Below, piece by piece: positions 1-11,334 of a stretch of DNA of 64,000 nt. The number at the start of each line of letters is the position of its first letter. The first letter of the stretch is position 1. Origin of the DNA: Irpex lacteus (taxonomy: Eukaryota > Basidiomycota > Agaricomycetes > Polyporales > Irpicaceae); the NCBI GenBank assembly GCA_001986395.2, contig MQVO02000039.1, positions 62,001 through 126,000 on the forward strand, given 5' to 3'. The notes under the pieces are model-generated. The model was given only the letters and a program-made list of their open reading frames with translations. It was not told the origin of the DNA and searched no databases. Both the position numbers and the translations under genes were made by a program.

Positions 1-1025
1 AGAAACGACAGGCTGCAGTGAGAAAGCAAAGGAAGCTGCACATTGGACCTGATGGATGGAACTTTTTAGCTGATCTTGTCAGTGTACTCAAGGTAAATAT
101 GTCAAGTCTGCTTAGAGTCACAGGCACTCAGCTCATGATATACCAGCCCTTCAAGGAGTTTACGCTCACGCTCTCGAAACAAAAAGTGCCCACTTTACCG
201 CAGTTACTTGTCCTCTACAAGCATCTTGAACAGCACCTCAACGATTCCCGGGCAGATCCACGATTCTCTTCCCCAAACAGCCAGAAAGCACTCAAGCTAG
301 CTCAGGACAAACTGCAAAAGCATCTTAGCATTGCTCAGTCCAAGAAGTACATACTTCTTGCTGCTGGTAAGTTCGTCTCTATCTATGCTCACAATCTTGT
401 AGCTGACATGCAGTAGTTCTCCATCCTTCAGTCCGTGTCCGATTTTTTCAGTCTGACGATTGGCCTACTTGGGTTGCAACAGAAGCTGAGAAACTCTTAC
501 GAGATACCTATGCTCAATACTCAGCTTCGACATCACCCAGCAGCAACACTGGCGCACAGCAAACGGAGGCCTCCTCTTCTCGCTCCCGGCAGATGTCAAT
601 TTTTGCATCAGCTGTATCTTCCAAGCATCGTCCTTCCGAGTCTCTGACTAGTCAGCGAGCGTCTGAAGTAGATGTTTTCTTATCTGGTCTTTATCCTATG
701 GATGAAGGCGATGAGGACTTTATGGGATGGTGGAAGGTGCGTAACCAGATCCTTATTCAACGACTTTATCTGACAGACCACTCAGACACACCGGAAAGTG
801 CTTCCTGTACTTTCGGTTGCTGCTCGGGACATCTTTGCTATTCCTGCCGTCAGTGTCTCTGTTGAGAGACTATTTTCATCCTGCAAGCATACAATGTCAG
901 ATGTCCGCTCATCACTCACAGCTGACAGGGCATCTCGTACTGTTGTCACGAAAGAGTGGTTGAAGAACGGACTTGGTGTTGATGTGCGATACCTCGACGG
1001 TGTTTCCATCTGGGGCGCAAAGTAA
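1..1025 (+). CDS. hAT-family transposase, C-terminal part (5' end outside window)
   Basis: The open frame runs in from the window edge. It is continuous to the TAA at 1023-1025 if three short GT-AG introns are removed: 93-131 (39 nt, optional because it keeps frame), 367-413 (47 nt) and 737-776 (40 nt). What first looks like frameshifts is therefore explained by splicing. After splicing the protein shows the usual hAT order: VLHPSVRVRFF just after the second intron, a GWWK motif at the end of the third exon, then the dimerisation segment LPVLSVAARDIFAIPAVSV followed by ERLFSS near the C-terminus. This segment normally holds the transposase dimer together and carries part of the catalytic fold. 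The catalytic N-terminal half is not in the window, so activity cannot be judged. The family call is firm; the exact splice sites are inferred. Confidence 0.78.
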
Positions 1026-1191
1026 AACGGCGGTGGAATTCTTATACATACAATTAATTATGATTACCTATGAATACAATTACAATTAACTATGACTACC
1101 GTTAGATACGGTACTGAGAATAATCGTATTCAATGGTATTCATTAAATACGGGACGGTCAGCCTATTTAATTGTAATTGCAGAGCATTATT

Positions 1192-2092
1192 TTACTCCTT
1201 TGGGATGGTGTCACATGACACAAACATATGCTGGTGTCAGATCTAAAAATATGTTTTCTGAACCGGATTTTCTCCAGGATTCCGAATCTAATCTCAGAAT
1301 TTCGATAGCTGCACTGGTTCAGGAGTTATTTGAGGAACATTGAATATATTTCGCATTTTTGGATTTTCCCAGGCTTTGATCAGCTTGGTATAGGGGTAGT
1401 AGTGGGGGTATGGCTTAGTAACTTTAGGATCATGATTCCATAATATATAGCCTGTGTCTATTAACTTTTTAGGTCACCAGAACATCATGTCACCTGGGAA
1501 AACATACAAATCAGACATATAATGTTTTGCTTCCCTATTCATGACATGGGGTATTATGAGCGTTTTATGGTCTCAGACAGCTTGATTCATACCACTATGA
1601 TATGTATGTAAGGGGATTTTATGATTGGATCAATGTGCATTACTGTGTAAGGGATGTTCTCCTCCTCCCCTTGGTACCAAAAAATGCGCCCTGTATAGGA
1701 CTCTATACACATCCCCTTGCATATTTATTGCTCGGAGCATTTACCCTATGGTATGAACATATATTTGGGACACTTTTAGGGCTAAGAAACACGTCCTGAA
1801 CCTTCTCAGAATGCTTCAAAGCGAAATTCATCGAAAAATACATTTATATTCACTTTACCCTCTCCTATGAGCCTCCTAACGTGTTTCCTTTCAGGCACAG
1901 CGCGTCAGGACGTGTCATCGAAAAATACATTTATATTCACTTTACCCTCTCCTATGAGCCTCCTAACGTGTTTCCTTCCAGGCACAGCGCGTCCGGACGT
2001 GTCATTGTACTCTATAAACCCCCATGAATATTTGTAGGCCTTCCCCTTCTCCTCCCACCCTCCCATCAGCTCAGAAGTGCTGAAAAATGCGC
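1192..2092 (+). repeat. Left arm of a 2.1-kb inverted repeat
   Basis: This arm is nearly the reverse complement of 2474-3292. Matching begins outside at a block containing ACTCCTTTGGG and ends inside near GAAAAATGCGC. A 65-codon open frame at 1602-1799 reappears identically on the minus strand at 2682-2879, which shows how similar the arms are. The DNA is AT-rich and no transposase is visible. The frame is probably not a gene, because no start context, intron or known motif supports it. Confidence 0.85.
1831..2004 (+). repeat. Tandem duplication, 87-bp unit, inside the left arm only
   Basis: Units 1831-1917 and 1918-2004 differ at only a few bases. The right arm has a single copy, so the duplication happened after the inverted repeat formed, or one unit was lost from the other arm. 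Confidence 0.85.
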
Positions 2093-2473
2093 TCTGTACA
2101 GGTTTTTGAACATGTATTTGACATCTGACATCCTCTGACACATCATGAAGGCTATCAAATAATGATATGATACTATACTAAGGTTATAAAACATATCTAG
2201 CACAATAATGGGGCTCCTAAGTAATAGCTTGAGACACTATTATATGTAAACATGCTAAGAAGCATGGATGAAGGTATATGCATGTACAGTGCAATGACTT
2301 CACTTCTCACTTATGCTGTATTCCTTCTATATCATACCTGCATGTCATGCTATTGAAAAGATCCTTCCTTGAGCATGTAAGCACAGTGTATAGGTATCTG
2401 TTATGACTTTTTGTGGTATTTATAGGTTATGTAGCAGGCAGTACATGTCAAATCTATGTCAGATTTGGGTGTT
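2093..2473. other. Central spacer of the inverted repeat
   Basis: About 380 bases of AT-rich single-copy DNA between the two arms. I see no coding frame or recognisable element in it. Confidence 0.6.
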
Positions 2474-3292
2474 TTGCGCATTTTTCAACATTTCTGAGCT
2501 GATGGGAGGGTGGGAGGAGAAGGGGAAGGCCTACAAATATTCATGGGGGTTTATAGAGTACAATGACACGTCCGGACGCGCTGTGCCTGAAAGGAAACAC
2601 GTTAGGAGGCTCATAGGAGAGGGTAAAGTGAATATAAATGTATTTTTCGATGAATTTCGCTTTGAAGCATTCTGAGAAGGTTCAGGACGTGTTTCTTAGC
2701 CCTAAAAGTGTCCCAAATATATGTTCATACCATAGGGTAAATGCTCCGAGCAATAAATATGCAAGGGGATGTGTATAGAGTCCTATACAGGGCGCATTTT
2801 TTGGTACCAAGGGGAGGAGGAGAACATCCCTTACACAGTAATGCACATTGATCCAATCATAAAATCCCCTTACATACATATCATAGTGGTATGAATCAAG
2901 CTGTCTGAGACCATAAAACGCTCATAATACCCCATGTCATGAATAGGGAAGCAAAACATTATATGTCTGATTTGTATGTTTTCCCAGGTGACATGATGTT
3001 CTGGTGACCTAGAAAGTTAATAGACACAGGCCATACATTATAGAATCATGATCCTAAAGCTACTAATCCATAACCCTACTGCTACCCCTATACCAAGCTG
3101 ATCAAAGCCTGGAAAAATCCAAAAATGCGAAATATATTCAATGTTCCTCAAATAACTCCTGAACCAGGGCAGCTATCGAAATTCTGAGATTAGATTCGGA
3201 ATCCTGGGGAAAATCCGGTTCAGAAACATTTTTTTTTATTTCTGACATCAGCATATGTTTGTATCATGTGACACCATCCCAAAGGAGTAAAA
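2474..3292 (-). repeat. Right arm of the 2.1-kb inverted repeat
   Basis: This is the reverse-complement partner of 1192-2092, without the internal 87-bp duplication. Scattered substitutions and a T-run near 3229-3239 distinguish it from the left arm. The sequences outside the two arms (before 1192 and after 3292) do not match, so the repeat boundary is sharp. Confidence 0.85.
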
Positions 3293-3640
3293 CGACAAAA
3301 TAAGCGCCCAAGCGCCCAAGAAGGCGGTGAGAGCACACCATTACCCTTTTAGGCAATTTCAAGCGGAAGCAGGTGTCTATTAGCCATTTGATGGGCCAGA
3401 AACTATTATTTTTTTGATGTGGCCACTTTTACAGCTTTTATTAAATTAGGAGCCCATGCACCTACCCTTTTGGGTTGTGATCTGATGGCTGCGATCAATC
3501 TGGCACAACAGTCACTGCACTTCACAACTTATTCAGGAGATGATGCATCGTACACACTGAAAGTATAGGTAAAATGATGCATCAGACCTTCACCAAGGGG
3601 TGTCATCCTTGACGTTCGGCAGACTACTCTCGACACACGG
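3293..3640. other. No gene recognised
   Basis: Mixed-composition DNA containing a small direct repeat of AGCGCCCA near 3303-3320. I see no open frame with supporting splice sites or motifs. Confidence 0.5.
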
Positions 3641-5960
3641 CACCCAATACTCAATCACGGTCATTGTCACGTACGCGACTGTCTGCACCCAGGCTAAGGT
3701 TGTGGGTCGTCATCGTGGTACCAAGCGACACTTCGATGCCTCTCGACTCGCAACCCATTGCTGATCTTTACCTCGTACGTAGACTCGTCAACATCTATCC
3801 AAAACCTTACTCATCTCCCGCTCACGCATCTCCCGCTCACGCTGATGCTCACCGTGCTTAGAACTTGTGCTCGATGCTCAGACCGACCTCTCGCTTGTCA
3901 TGATCTCGCTCAGACTCATTCAGGAACTTAAACCGTGGACCTTCGATTGGAGAATCGAGCCTGTCACTCAATACGCTCACAGACCGCACATCACCTCTAA
4001 ATCATCCAGCTCAACGTTTAAACACATGTATAGAGCCGATTGGATACGACACAAGCGTGGTTATGCACACGCGTACGCCACGCTACACCCACTCGTACAA
4101 TACTCGACACCTGAAACACCACACACCACACACCACACACCACACACCACACACCACGAACTATGAACCATGCTCAACCACGGCCTCTCGAGTTAAGTCT
4201 TTGGGTACCCGCGCCTGTTAATTGCCACCCACCGCAACTATACCACAATCCGATGCGAGCTGTCATTCCACTCAACACTCGATTCAACCAGCGTTTTGGT
4301 TTTGCACGCTGACTGGGCATCATCCATCGCTGTATTTCGGAGTCACGCACCGCACCGCGCTCACGCTCACGCTCACACGCACCCCACGCTCACGTTCATC
4401 GTCCTCAATAGGACACTGCCACTCACCCTGGTCCCCATGCCTGGCCCGTTTGACACGCTTTCGCTCAGTGGCTCGCCCCCTTGACTACCACACTCGGAAA
4501 CATGAACCGTGAACCGTCATTGGAGGCCTCTCCTACTGGACATATGCACAGCTGCTCGAGACAGTTTTTTTTAGTAAGCCCGCTCCGATTACTGTGTCGG
4601 GTGACATTTATTCACGATTCTCTCCGCGCAGATATACCGCAATCGTAACTGTTGAAGCACGCGCACGGATTCCACTCAATCCGACTTAGCATAGCACTGA
4701 ATCATGCAACGAAAACGACGGAAACACGCACGCTCATTCGTATCACACTCAACACACGACGCACCATGCTCGATCCCTCTGCTACACACAAACTGGAACC
4801 GTCGATCGCCGCCCGCCACAATCACCACACAACATTCAGATATGGACTTATTCGACGTCGAACACTCATCCCTCGACGTGCGGCTTATCGCTAGTCTTGA
4901 TTGCGCACTTCAATTCGTAAGCTCGATGTCCCATCACTACGATCTGAGTCGCGCCTAAACCACGCTCTACTTCAGGCCAACTTCAAACATAGACTTGACA
5001 CGCTCTCGCGCAGACTAATCGGAAATACGGGACCGTGAACCATGTTCCGTCTATGGAAGATTGAACATCTTATTAGGTTGCCACTCGCCGCGCTCCGAAT
5101 CCAGAGCCAAAGATCAACACGTCACTCACTCGTTCGATCGACTACACGGCTACTCGAGACGGATTTACGGCTTACGGTAAGCCAGCTCCGAGTACTCATT
5201 TGATTGCTGCTTTTCACCGTGACGACTCTTACCACACAGGCATGTCCACGCCACGTCTACTCGTATCACATTTAACCCTCAACACTCAGCACTCGACATT
5301 CCGAGTCGATCACAGTCTTGTATGTCGACTCTGCACATCAGCTCCCGGGCCCACGATCATGGATCGCCGCCGCGGTATTGCACAGAAAGTAGACGCAAAC
5401 TCAATATTCAATACTCGCCTATCGATGCTCGCCCATTGGTATGTCAACGCCCTCACACACATTGTACCCAATGCTCGTGCTTACATTCGTCCTTAGCTCC
5501 CGCCTGCCTGTCTCGACACACGTCGACTTGGAGACTTGGATCGTGACTGGAGGCTTGATGTCGTCACCCACCATGTTCGCAAGTCGACACACCGTTCGCT
5601 GGCACTCCCACATCTACCACGACTAAGTACTGGAGGGGATCTCTTGCCAGTGTAGGCCAGCTCCGAATTCTCAGTCAAATATTGCTTATTCACCACTCTC
5701 AACGCAGGCATACCCTTACCATGGCCGTCGACTCACGGGGACACCAACTCAGACGAACAAACCTTCTCTTCCCTCTCCCCTTTCCATCGAAGTTCTCCTA
5801 TGCACGTCTCGCTTCTGCTCCTCCCACTTTCCCACAGCACCTGACCACCGAATCTTGCAATCACACACTAACCACCAAGTACAATACCCATTTTCAAGTT
5901 CTCTCTTCGCTTTTGCTCCCTTATTCGACGCCCGACGCCTGACCCACGCATAACATCTCT
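3640..5960 (+). repeat. Degenerate C-rich tandem-like repeat field
   Basis: Diverged blocks recur in the same order. A block like GCCAGCTCCGA occurs near 4580, 5184 and 5658. A block like GAACCGTGAACCGTCATTGG occurs near 4165, 4503, 5033 and 5538. Stretches rich in CACTCAACAC follow each. The spacing is about 340-610 bp, so this reads as an old array of units of about 500 bp that has drifted. The plus strand is strongly rich in C and A. The many short open frames here are by-products of that composition. Confidence 0.45.
4113..4158 (+). repeat. Heptanucleotide minisatellite (ACACCAC)n
   Basis: About six near-perfect copies of a 7-base unit. It is not a telomere-type TTAGGG repeat. Confidence 0.9.
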
Positions 5961-7530
5961 CTCGACCGCTTCTGAATGCGAGTCTCCTCTTCCGAGTGGC
6001 TGTGACAGAAAGTGAGTAAGTAGCAGGCACACGTCTGGTCCGAATTGCTTGTGTTTGGTTTGGTAGGTTTCGTTCGTATCGTCATATATCCGTAGTCACA
6101 TACTCCGATCCCAATATATCTTCTTATCATGCTAATACTAAAGGTCTTGTTCGATCGTAGTACCGGTGTGAAAATTCAGCCAGAGTATCTGTGATCCTTC
6201 ACAGCAAGATGGATTGGATGCATATGGTCATTAGTTCAAGTTGGAGGAAACTATCTAGCTATCGAGCAAGGGCGAGACTACCTGCACTACGAACTTGAAA
6301 GAGGCGTGAACTTGGACCGTGACAAGGATTGACCGGATATCCACGAAGTGGAGACCGTAAAAAGCCTGAGGTACACGGGGGACACTTCCGAGCACGTCAA
6401 TTCCGTGCACAACCTCTCGTCATCGTCATTGGGGACAGCGTTCACGTTTCGATTGTCGCATCTCTGAGTGATCCTTGAGCGGCCACGTTTACGTTCGGAT
6501 CGTCCCTGTCAAATAACCGACGAGATCAACTCAAGTATCTAGAGAAACATTGAATATTGAGGCCTTACCCAACAACTCACTCGTGACGACGGTCCGTTCC
6601 CGCAGAATGAAGCCTCAGGCTGACGACCGTGACGACGGTCAACAATCAGTCTCCCCCGCTCAGGCTGCCACCTGGGCCGTGACCAAACTCGAATGGAAAT
6701 AAAAACTCGGATGGGAAGTCGCGTTGGCGTTGGCATGTTATAGTCACGTCCGGAATCCAGACGGTGGATGAGAGCGATAGGCAAGGCAAGACTCGATACG
6801 ATTTGGTTGAGGACAATGGCAGGACTGCTCGCCATACAGCTAGCTGAGCGGGCCGTGAGGCGAGACTCGAGAGGGTTGGAATCAGATTGAGCACCCAGAA
6901 TGGAGGTTCAGGCCTCAGGCCTCAGTGGCTGAGGTACGAGGTTGCCCTGCTATAGTCACTAGTCAGCATGCATCTCGAGTATACGTACAGTGAGAGACCT
7001 GGGCTGGGCGAGCAAGAAGGGGCGGATTTCGCACACCACATTGGTGCGGGGACCTTTCTGTCTGTTCGCTCTGTCGGGAGTGGGACGGGATACTCATGTC
7101 AGCCGTCAGCCGTCATTCGCACTTATCTGTCGTCCTGGGTGCGGCGGAAGGAGCGGAAGGAGAAGTTTTTCTTTCATCGTTGGCACGTATGTTGAGAACG
7201 ATAACCTTTGAGACAGTGACTGTCGGAGGCAGGTGAAGATAGAGGTGGTCGTCTAAAGAAAGAAAGATGTGGCTGCGATTAGGGACACGCACCATTGTAA
7301 GCGGAGAAAACCACAGTATACTCTTTACTTACCTGGCCGCACCTCTTCAACTCTTCGAGCTTCAAGGTTCAAACGTTCAAGTCGAGCCCGGGGTTGTCTT
7401 TGTCACTCACCATGCTATATTACGGTGTGGTAGCCAACAAAGTTCGACGTCTGCATAGCGCACTGTGACACTCGCAAAACATCAGTCACAAACGCGTCGT
7501 GTCAGGTCGCATCAGGTTTAGGCTCGTTCC
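5961..7530. other. No gene recognised
   Basis: About 1.5 kb without a frame I can defend. It contains local runs of CCTCAGGC and CGTGACGACGGTC that hint at further decayed repeats. No transposase motif, RNA gene or conserved splice pattern was seen. Confidence 0.4.
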
Positions 7531-8014
7531 CAGGCTCCTACCCAGCCGCCCTTCCGAGCTTGTGGGCAGTCTCACCAGAATACGTTGAAGAGTAAGTAGA
7601 GTACGAGGTCTATCATGTAATCATAATGATGAATTCTTGATGAATTACTATGTATGGATACATATTGAAACTCCACTGATCAGAGTGCCAGATATAGAAG
7701 AGTGGTTCAAAGTCCGAAACCTTAATGCCCACAAGCTCGTCAGGACGGCTGGCATAAAACAAAGGTAAACAACGGAGCCCTTTGTTTTGTGTCAGCCGTC
7801 CTGACGAGCTTGTGAGCTTTAAGGTTTCGGACTTTGAACCCCTCTTCTATGTATGGCAGTTCAATCAGTGGAGTTCAAAATCCTTTCCTTATGAAGTAAT
7901 TCGATCACTATTAGATAATCGACCCATACATGGTGACCTCTGCTGAGACCAAGCACAACGTACTCTACTGAGAATTAGCTCACAAGCTCGGAAGGGCGGC
8001 TGGGTAGGAGCCTG
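7531..8014. mobile_element. 484-bp foldback element (MITE-like palindrome)
   Basis: The whole segment folds back on itself around about 7775. The outer ends are CAGGCTCCTACCCAGC and its reverse complement. The inner arms 7704-7770 and 7780-7842 match even better and contain CGTCAGGACGGCTG and TCCGAAACCTT on the two sides. It codes for nothing visible. The ends resemble hAT termini (CAG...CTG), but no convincing 8-bp target duplication could be read from the flanks. A related single end lies at 62930. Confidence 0.8.
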
Positions 8015-8373
8015 GCTCAGACCGTGACGCGTTAGACGGTGGCTGTACTGACGCTCGACGTCCTCATTTAGGCATCGTGAGCTTTGTGGCGTTCGACCTC
8101 TTTCTTTCTGTCTGCATCGACCTAAGTCGTCCCTCTTACCGTACCACTACTGATTCCGTCGCTTCTGTGGACAGATACATCCCACAGCCCTAAATTAACT
8201 CTCAGCATTGACGATTACGGACCTGAGTCGCAGATAATGCAGAGAGAGGAGTGGTGCGTAGAGCCTTCAAGTTTGCCAGCCCGAGTTCTTTGAAACCCCA
8301 TCTCGACCTCCACTCGCCATAGTACCTATTGTCACAGCTCTCCATTCATCCCTTTCGTATGACTCATACATTT
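8015..8373. other. No gene recognised
   Basis: Single-copy DNA between the foldback element and the first module of the triplicated region. I see no supported coding sequence. Confidence 0.4.
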
Positions 8374-10130
8374 CTTCAAATGCAAGGCAGAGCGGTCGCA
8401 TGGCAAGGAATGTGGAATGCTGTATGAGCTGCGTCGCAAAAGAGGTACGTCCCGTGTTCGTTCATTGGTCGTCTTGTATACTAACGATCCGCACACTCTA
8501 TTCCAGTACATTCACAGAATTAGCTAACACTAATACTGCTTTCTCTTCTTCTCGAGTCATCACTGTACCTACAGACGTCGAACACAAAGTTCGTTATCGT
8601 CTGTCTTCTGTACGTACCAACTAGTTGTGCAATGAAACCTCTCTATCTCTCGCTCTCCCTTTCCATTCCGACCTCCCAAGCTCTCGTATACGGTATACTT
8701 CAAGAACCAGCTATCACCACTGTCAAGCCATCGTCTCGTCGGCGCGCGGTCCTCTTATATCTCCACCTGCGATATTTATATTCGGTCAACATCGCTCTCT
8801 TTCCACTCAAAAGTTCACCTTTACCTCTCTGGACGATCAAGCATCTACTGCTGCTGGATGTCGACGTTGTACAATTCACGGAAGCGCAGCTTCAATACAA
8901 AATCTATCTAGTCCGTTAGTTCGTCAACTGCAAGCCGCCCAACACGAATAAGACGCAAATTCGATTGCAAGTCCTGCGTAGAACCTCGACGACGACATCG
9001 GATATCGAGAAAACTATACGAATCTGGTTAGTAATATAGTCAGTTGCCCGCCGACCACTGCCAACGTTTAGATTCATGCCTTTCCAGTGATTTACAGTAT
9101 TCTATCACGCAAAGTGCTCCCTTGGACACTTGTCGTCGCGTTCATCGACTTTCCCGCGTACGCGGTCCAATATCTGCATGAAAAAACGCTCGCCGTATCC
9201 ATCTTCGTTCATCGAGAACACAAAGTGCCGGTTACGTGGGACTATGGGTTTAAGGGATTGTGGTCGCGCCAGAAGTACGTACTCATCTTCGAACATCCTC
9301 CCTGAGGCGGCTGACCGTCCCTGTTTACCTTCAGGATTTCGCACGATCGTACGATGTGCGCCACGTCACGATACCACGGTGCAAGCACCATCCTACGAGC
9401 CTCAAGATGCATCACGGTGAGGTTTCCTCACTCCTTCTCGCGCGACGCCATCGTTCATTGCCTCGATTCTTATTCCAGGTCAGCTCAGCCTCCCACAGTG
9501 AACCATCACGCGGCGTATACGGAATACAGCTAACACTTGAACTCGGATTCCGATCATTATGCCCTCATGTCCGACGTGCTCGGAAACGGGTGTTCTGAGC
9601 TTCCATGCGGCGTCGTGTGAACCTGCGACAGCATAGCTCCTGTCATCGTCGTCGCAGGGCGGTGAGGTACACGAGGATTGCGATTATGCCCTCATGTCCG
9701 ACGTGCTCGGAAATAGGTGTTCTGAGCTTTCATGCGGCGTCTGGTGAACCTGTCGCAGCACCGTCATGCCTGCAAGCGTCCTCGCAGGGCAGTGAGGTAC
9801 ATGAGGTAGGTTTTCGGTCACCCACACATTTGCGCTGATCTTCTCGCTCGAGCAGCTCTACCATCAGACCGCGGTACAAAGGGTTTCAGTCGTTAACCAG
9901 TCGTATCGGTGAGTAACGTTCCTCGTTGTGAGCTAGTTTGATTGATGGACTGACCATCTAACTAGGCTGTGCTCGTGCGGAGGCACGTTGTATATGCATG
10001 CAAAGCTCACAGCCATCTTCCGTTACGATGTGTATGTCCATCTGGCTTCTCAACGAGATGGTTTGCTTATGCCCTCCATGTCTGCAATCAGTTTTCTTTC
10101 TGTCCAATGACCGGCTGCTCAAAGCACACC
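8374..10130 (+). pseudogene. Module 1, gene X: decayed spliced gene of unknown function
   Basis: I do not recognise the protein. It is treated as coding because it shares exon structure with 15787-17330. An exon ends in SSQGSEVHE at 9805, followed by a 50-nt intron (9806-9855). Next come a 53-nt exon beginning LYHQTAVQRVS and a 57-nt intron (9909-9965), then an exon beginning LCSCGGTLY and containing VYVHLASQ. The homologous copy has SSQGSEVHK, SYHQIAARRVS and LCSCGRTLY with the same 53-nt exon and 57-nt intron. A likely upstream exon contains VHREHKVPVTW. Decay signs are an 8-nt insertion near 9246-9260 relative to the second copy, a stop at 9596-9598, and an internal tandem duplication. Upstream exons could not be resolved. 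Confidence 0.4.
9551..9805 (+). repeat. Internal tandem duplication, about 127-bp unit
   Basis: The block containing ATTATGCCCTCATGTCCGAC starts near 9556 and again near 9683. The offset is not a multiple of three, so the duplication shifts the reading frame of gene X. The second module has only one unit. Confidence 0.75.
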
Positions 10131-11334
10131 ATCAATTGTCGGTGAGTCAGCTTTGCACGAGCAGCGATCGCTATACTCGATGTGCAGGAAGAAGCAGCGA
10201 AACGCAAAGCACTTCTCACTTGACGCAAGCTAGGTTTGACGAGCGCTGTCATGAGGCTATCGTGAGGCACTGACCCGACGGTCTTCTTCGGTAAGTCATT
10301 CTTTCGAGGCAGTACTTATCAGTATACGCCGACATTAAGGTAGTTCATTGACCATTTCTTAATACGCCACACAGCTTCACGCCTCTCCCGTGAGGCTTCC
10401 TTGCATTCAGGCTCCCTGGATTTGATCCCTTCACTAATGTCGCCCGACTTACAGCTTCATGTCAGTCCGTCGACTGTGCGGAAATGACTTTGGACAGCGC
10501 CTTGCGCATTCGCGGCCACGTTCAGTACCCGTTGTCCAGTCTCGTCGCCAACGGGTAGGCTAATTCGTCACTACCTATGCGCATTCTAACTGGCAGCGAT
10601 TGTATGCACCGTCAGATGTGACGGAGGTCGCCTCCGAACACAAGGTGTCCATATGAGGGGCGACGAATTCAGCTTACGGCATGAAGGCAATGCAGGAATG
10701 TTTCTTCAATGCATATCTCACGTGCTGATTGTCATTTCCAGATAGAAGAACACAGACGCAAAATGATCGTGTCACGCCGCGGCGCGCGCAACGCAATATT
10801 GCTCGTGAGGAAGACTGACACGAAAATGGGTTTGGTAGACCGGTACATGCTCGGTCGACGGAGCTACCGTGGCTGCTGTGGTGGCAGACATACAACACGC
10901 GCTGTCCGAGCATGTTTATCAACGTACGTATCTGTCTATAGAACATAGCTCATAATTGATAATGCATTCGCTCCATAGCCTCGTACCTACCATAAGCCAC
11001 GCACCATAGTCCTTGTCGCTAATAGGCCTTCCATAAAGCTAGCTCCGGCACGCCCTCTGCCACATCACACCTCGCTCCCTACAATTATCGACGAGCTAAC
11101 CTTCTAGTTCTGTTCCCTTGCCAAGTATGTAATCTATCTTCGTTCTTTTTCCACTCACGATACTCAACGTCCCAGTGAGCTCCACGGCATTTCTATCATC
11201 GACCAGCGCCCAAGACGATTTGGGTCTCGCGAAGGACAGTACGATGAGCGAGGAGAAGTCGGTAACACGGTAAGTCATGTACCTGTGTTATGCAATCTGG
11301 TGCTATGGAATTTACCAGACTCTCATGTAGTTCT
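10131..11334. other. Unresolved stretch between gene X and F-box gene 1
   Basis: Several plausible intron borders occur, for example a donor at about 11271 and an acceptor at about 11318, together with short frames. None gives a continuous protein, and none can be matched convincingly to the other two modules. It may hold 3' exons or untranslated leader of the neighbours. Confidence 0.3.

Noticed and set aside
593..1025. Frameshift in the hAT transposase between GWWK and LPVLSVAARD
   Set aside because: A 40-nt GT-AG intron (737-776) restores the frame exactly, so no mutation is needed.
1602..2879. Identical 65-codon frames on opposite strands (1602-1799 and 2682-2879) as a gene pair
   Set aside because: They are explained by the inverted repeat itself; there is no start context, splice signal or known motif.
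4113..4158. Telomeric or subtelomeric repeat
   Set aside because: The unit is ACACCAC, only about six copies, and unlike the TTAGGG telomeres usual in these fungi.
3640..5960. Short overlapping open frames rich in His, Thr, Arg and Ser
   Set aside because: They follow the C/A-biased repeat composition and occur in several frames at once.
9105..9344. Minus-strand frames at 9344-9105 and 16664-16482 as a conserved gene
   Set aside because: They are antisense to the gene X exon; the conserved splice sites and downstream exons are all on the plus strand.
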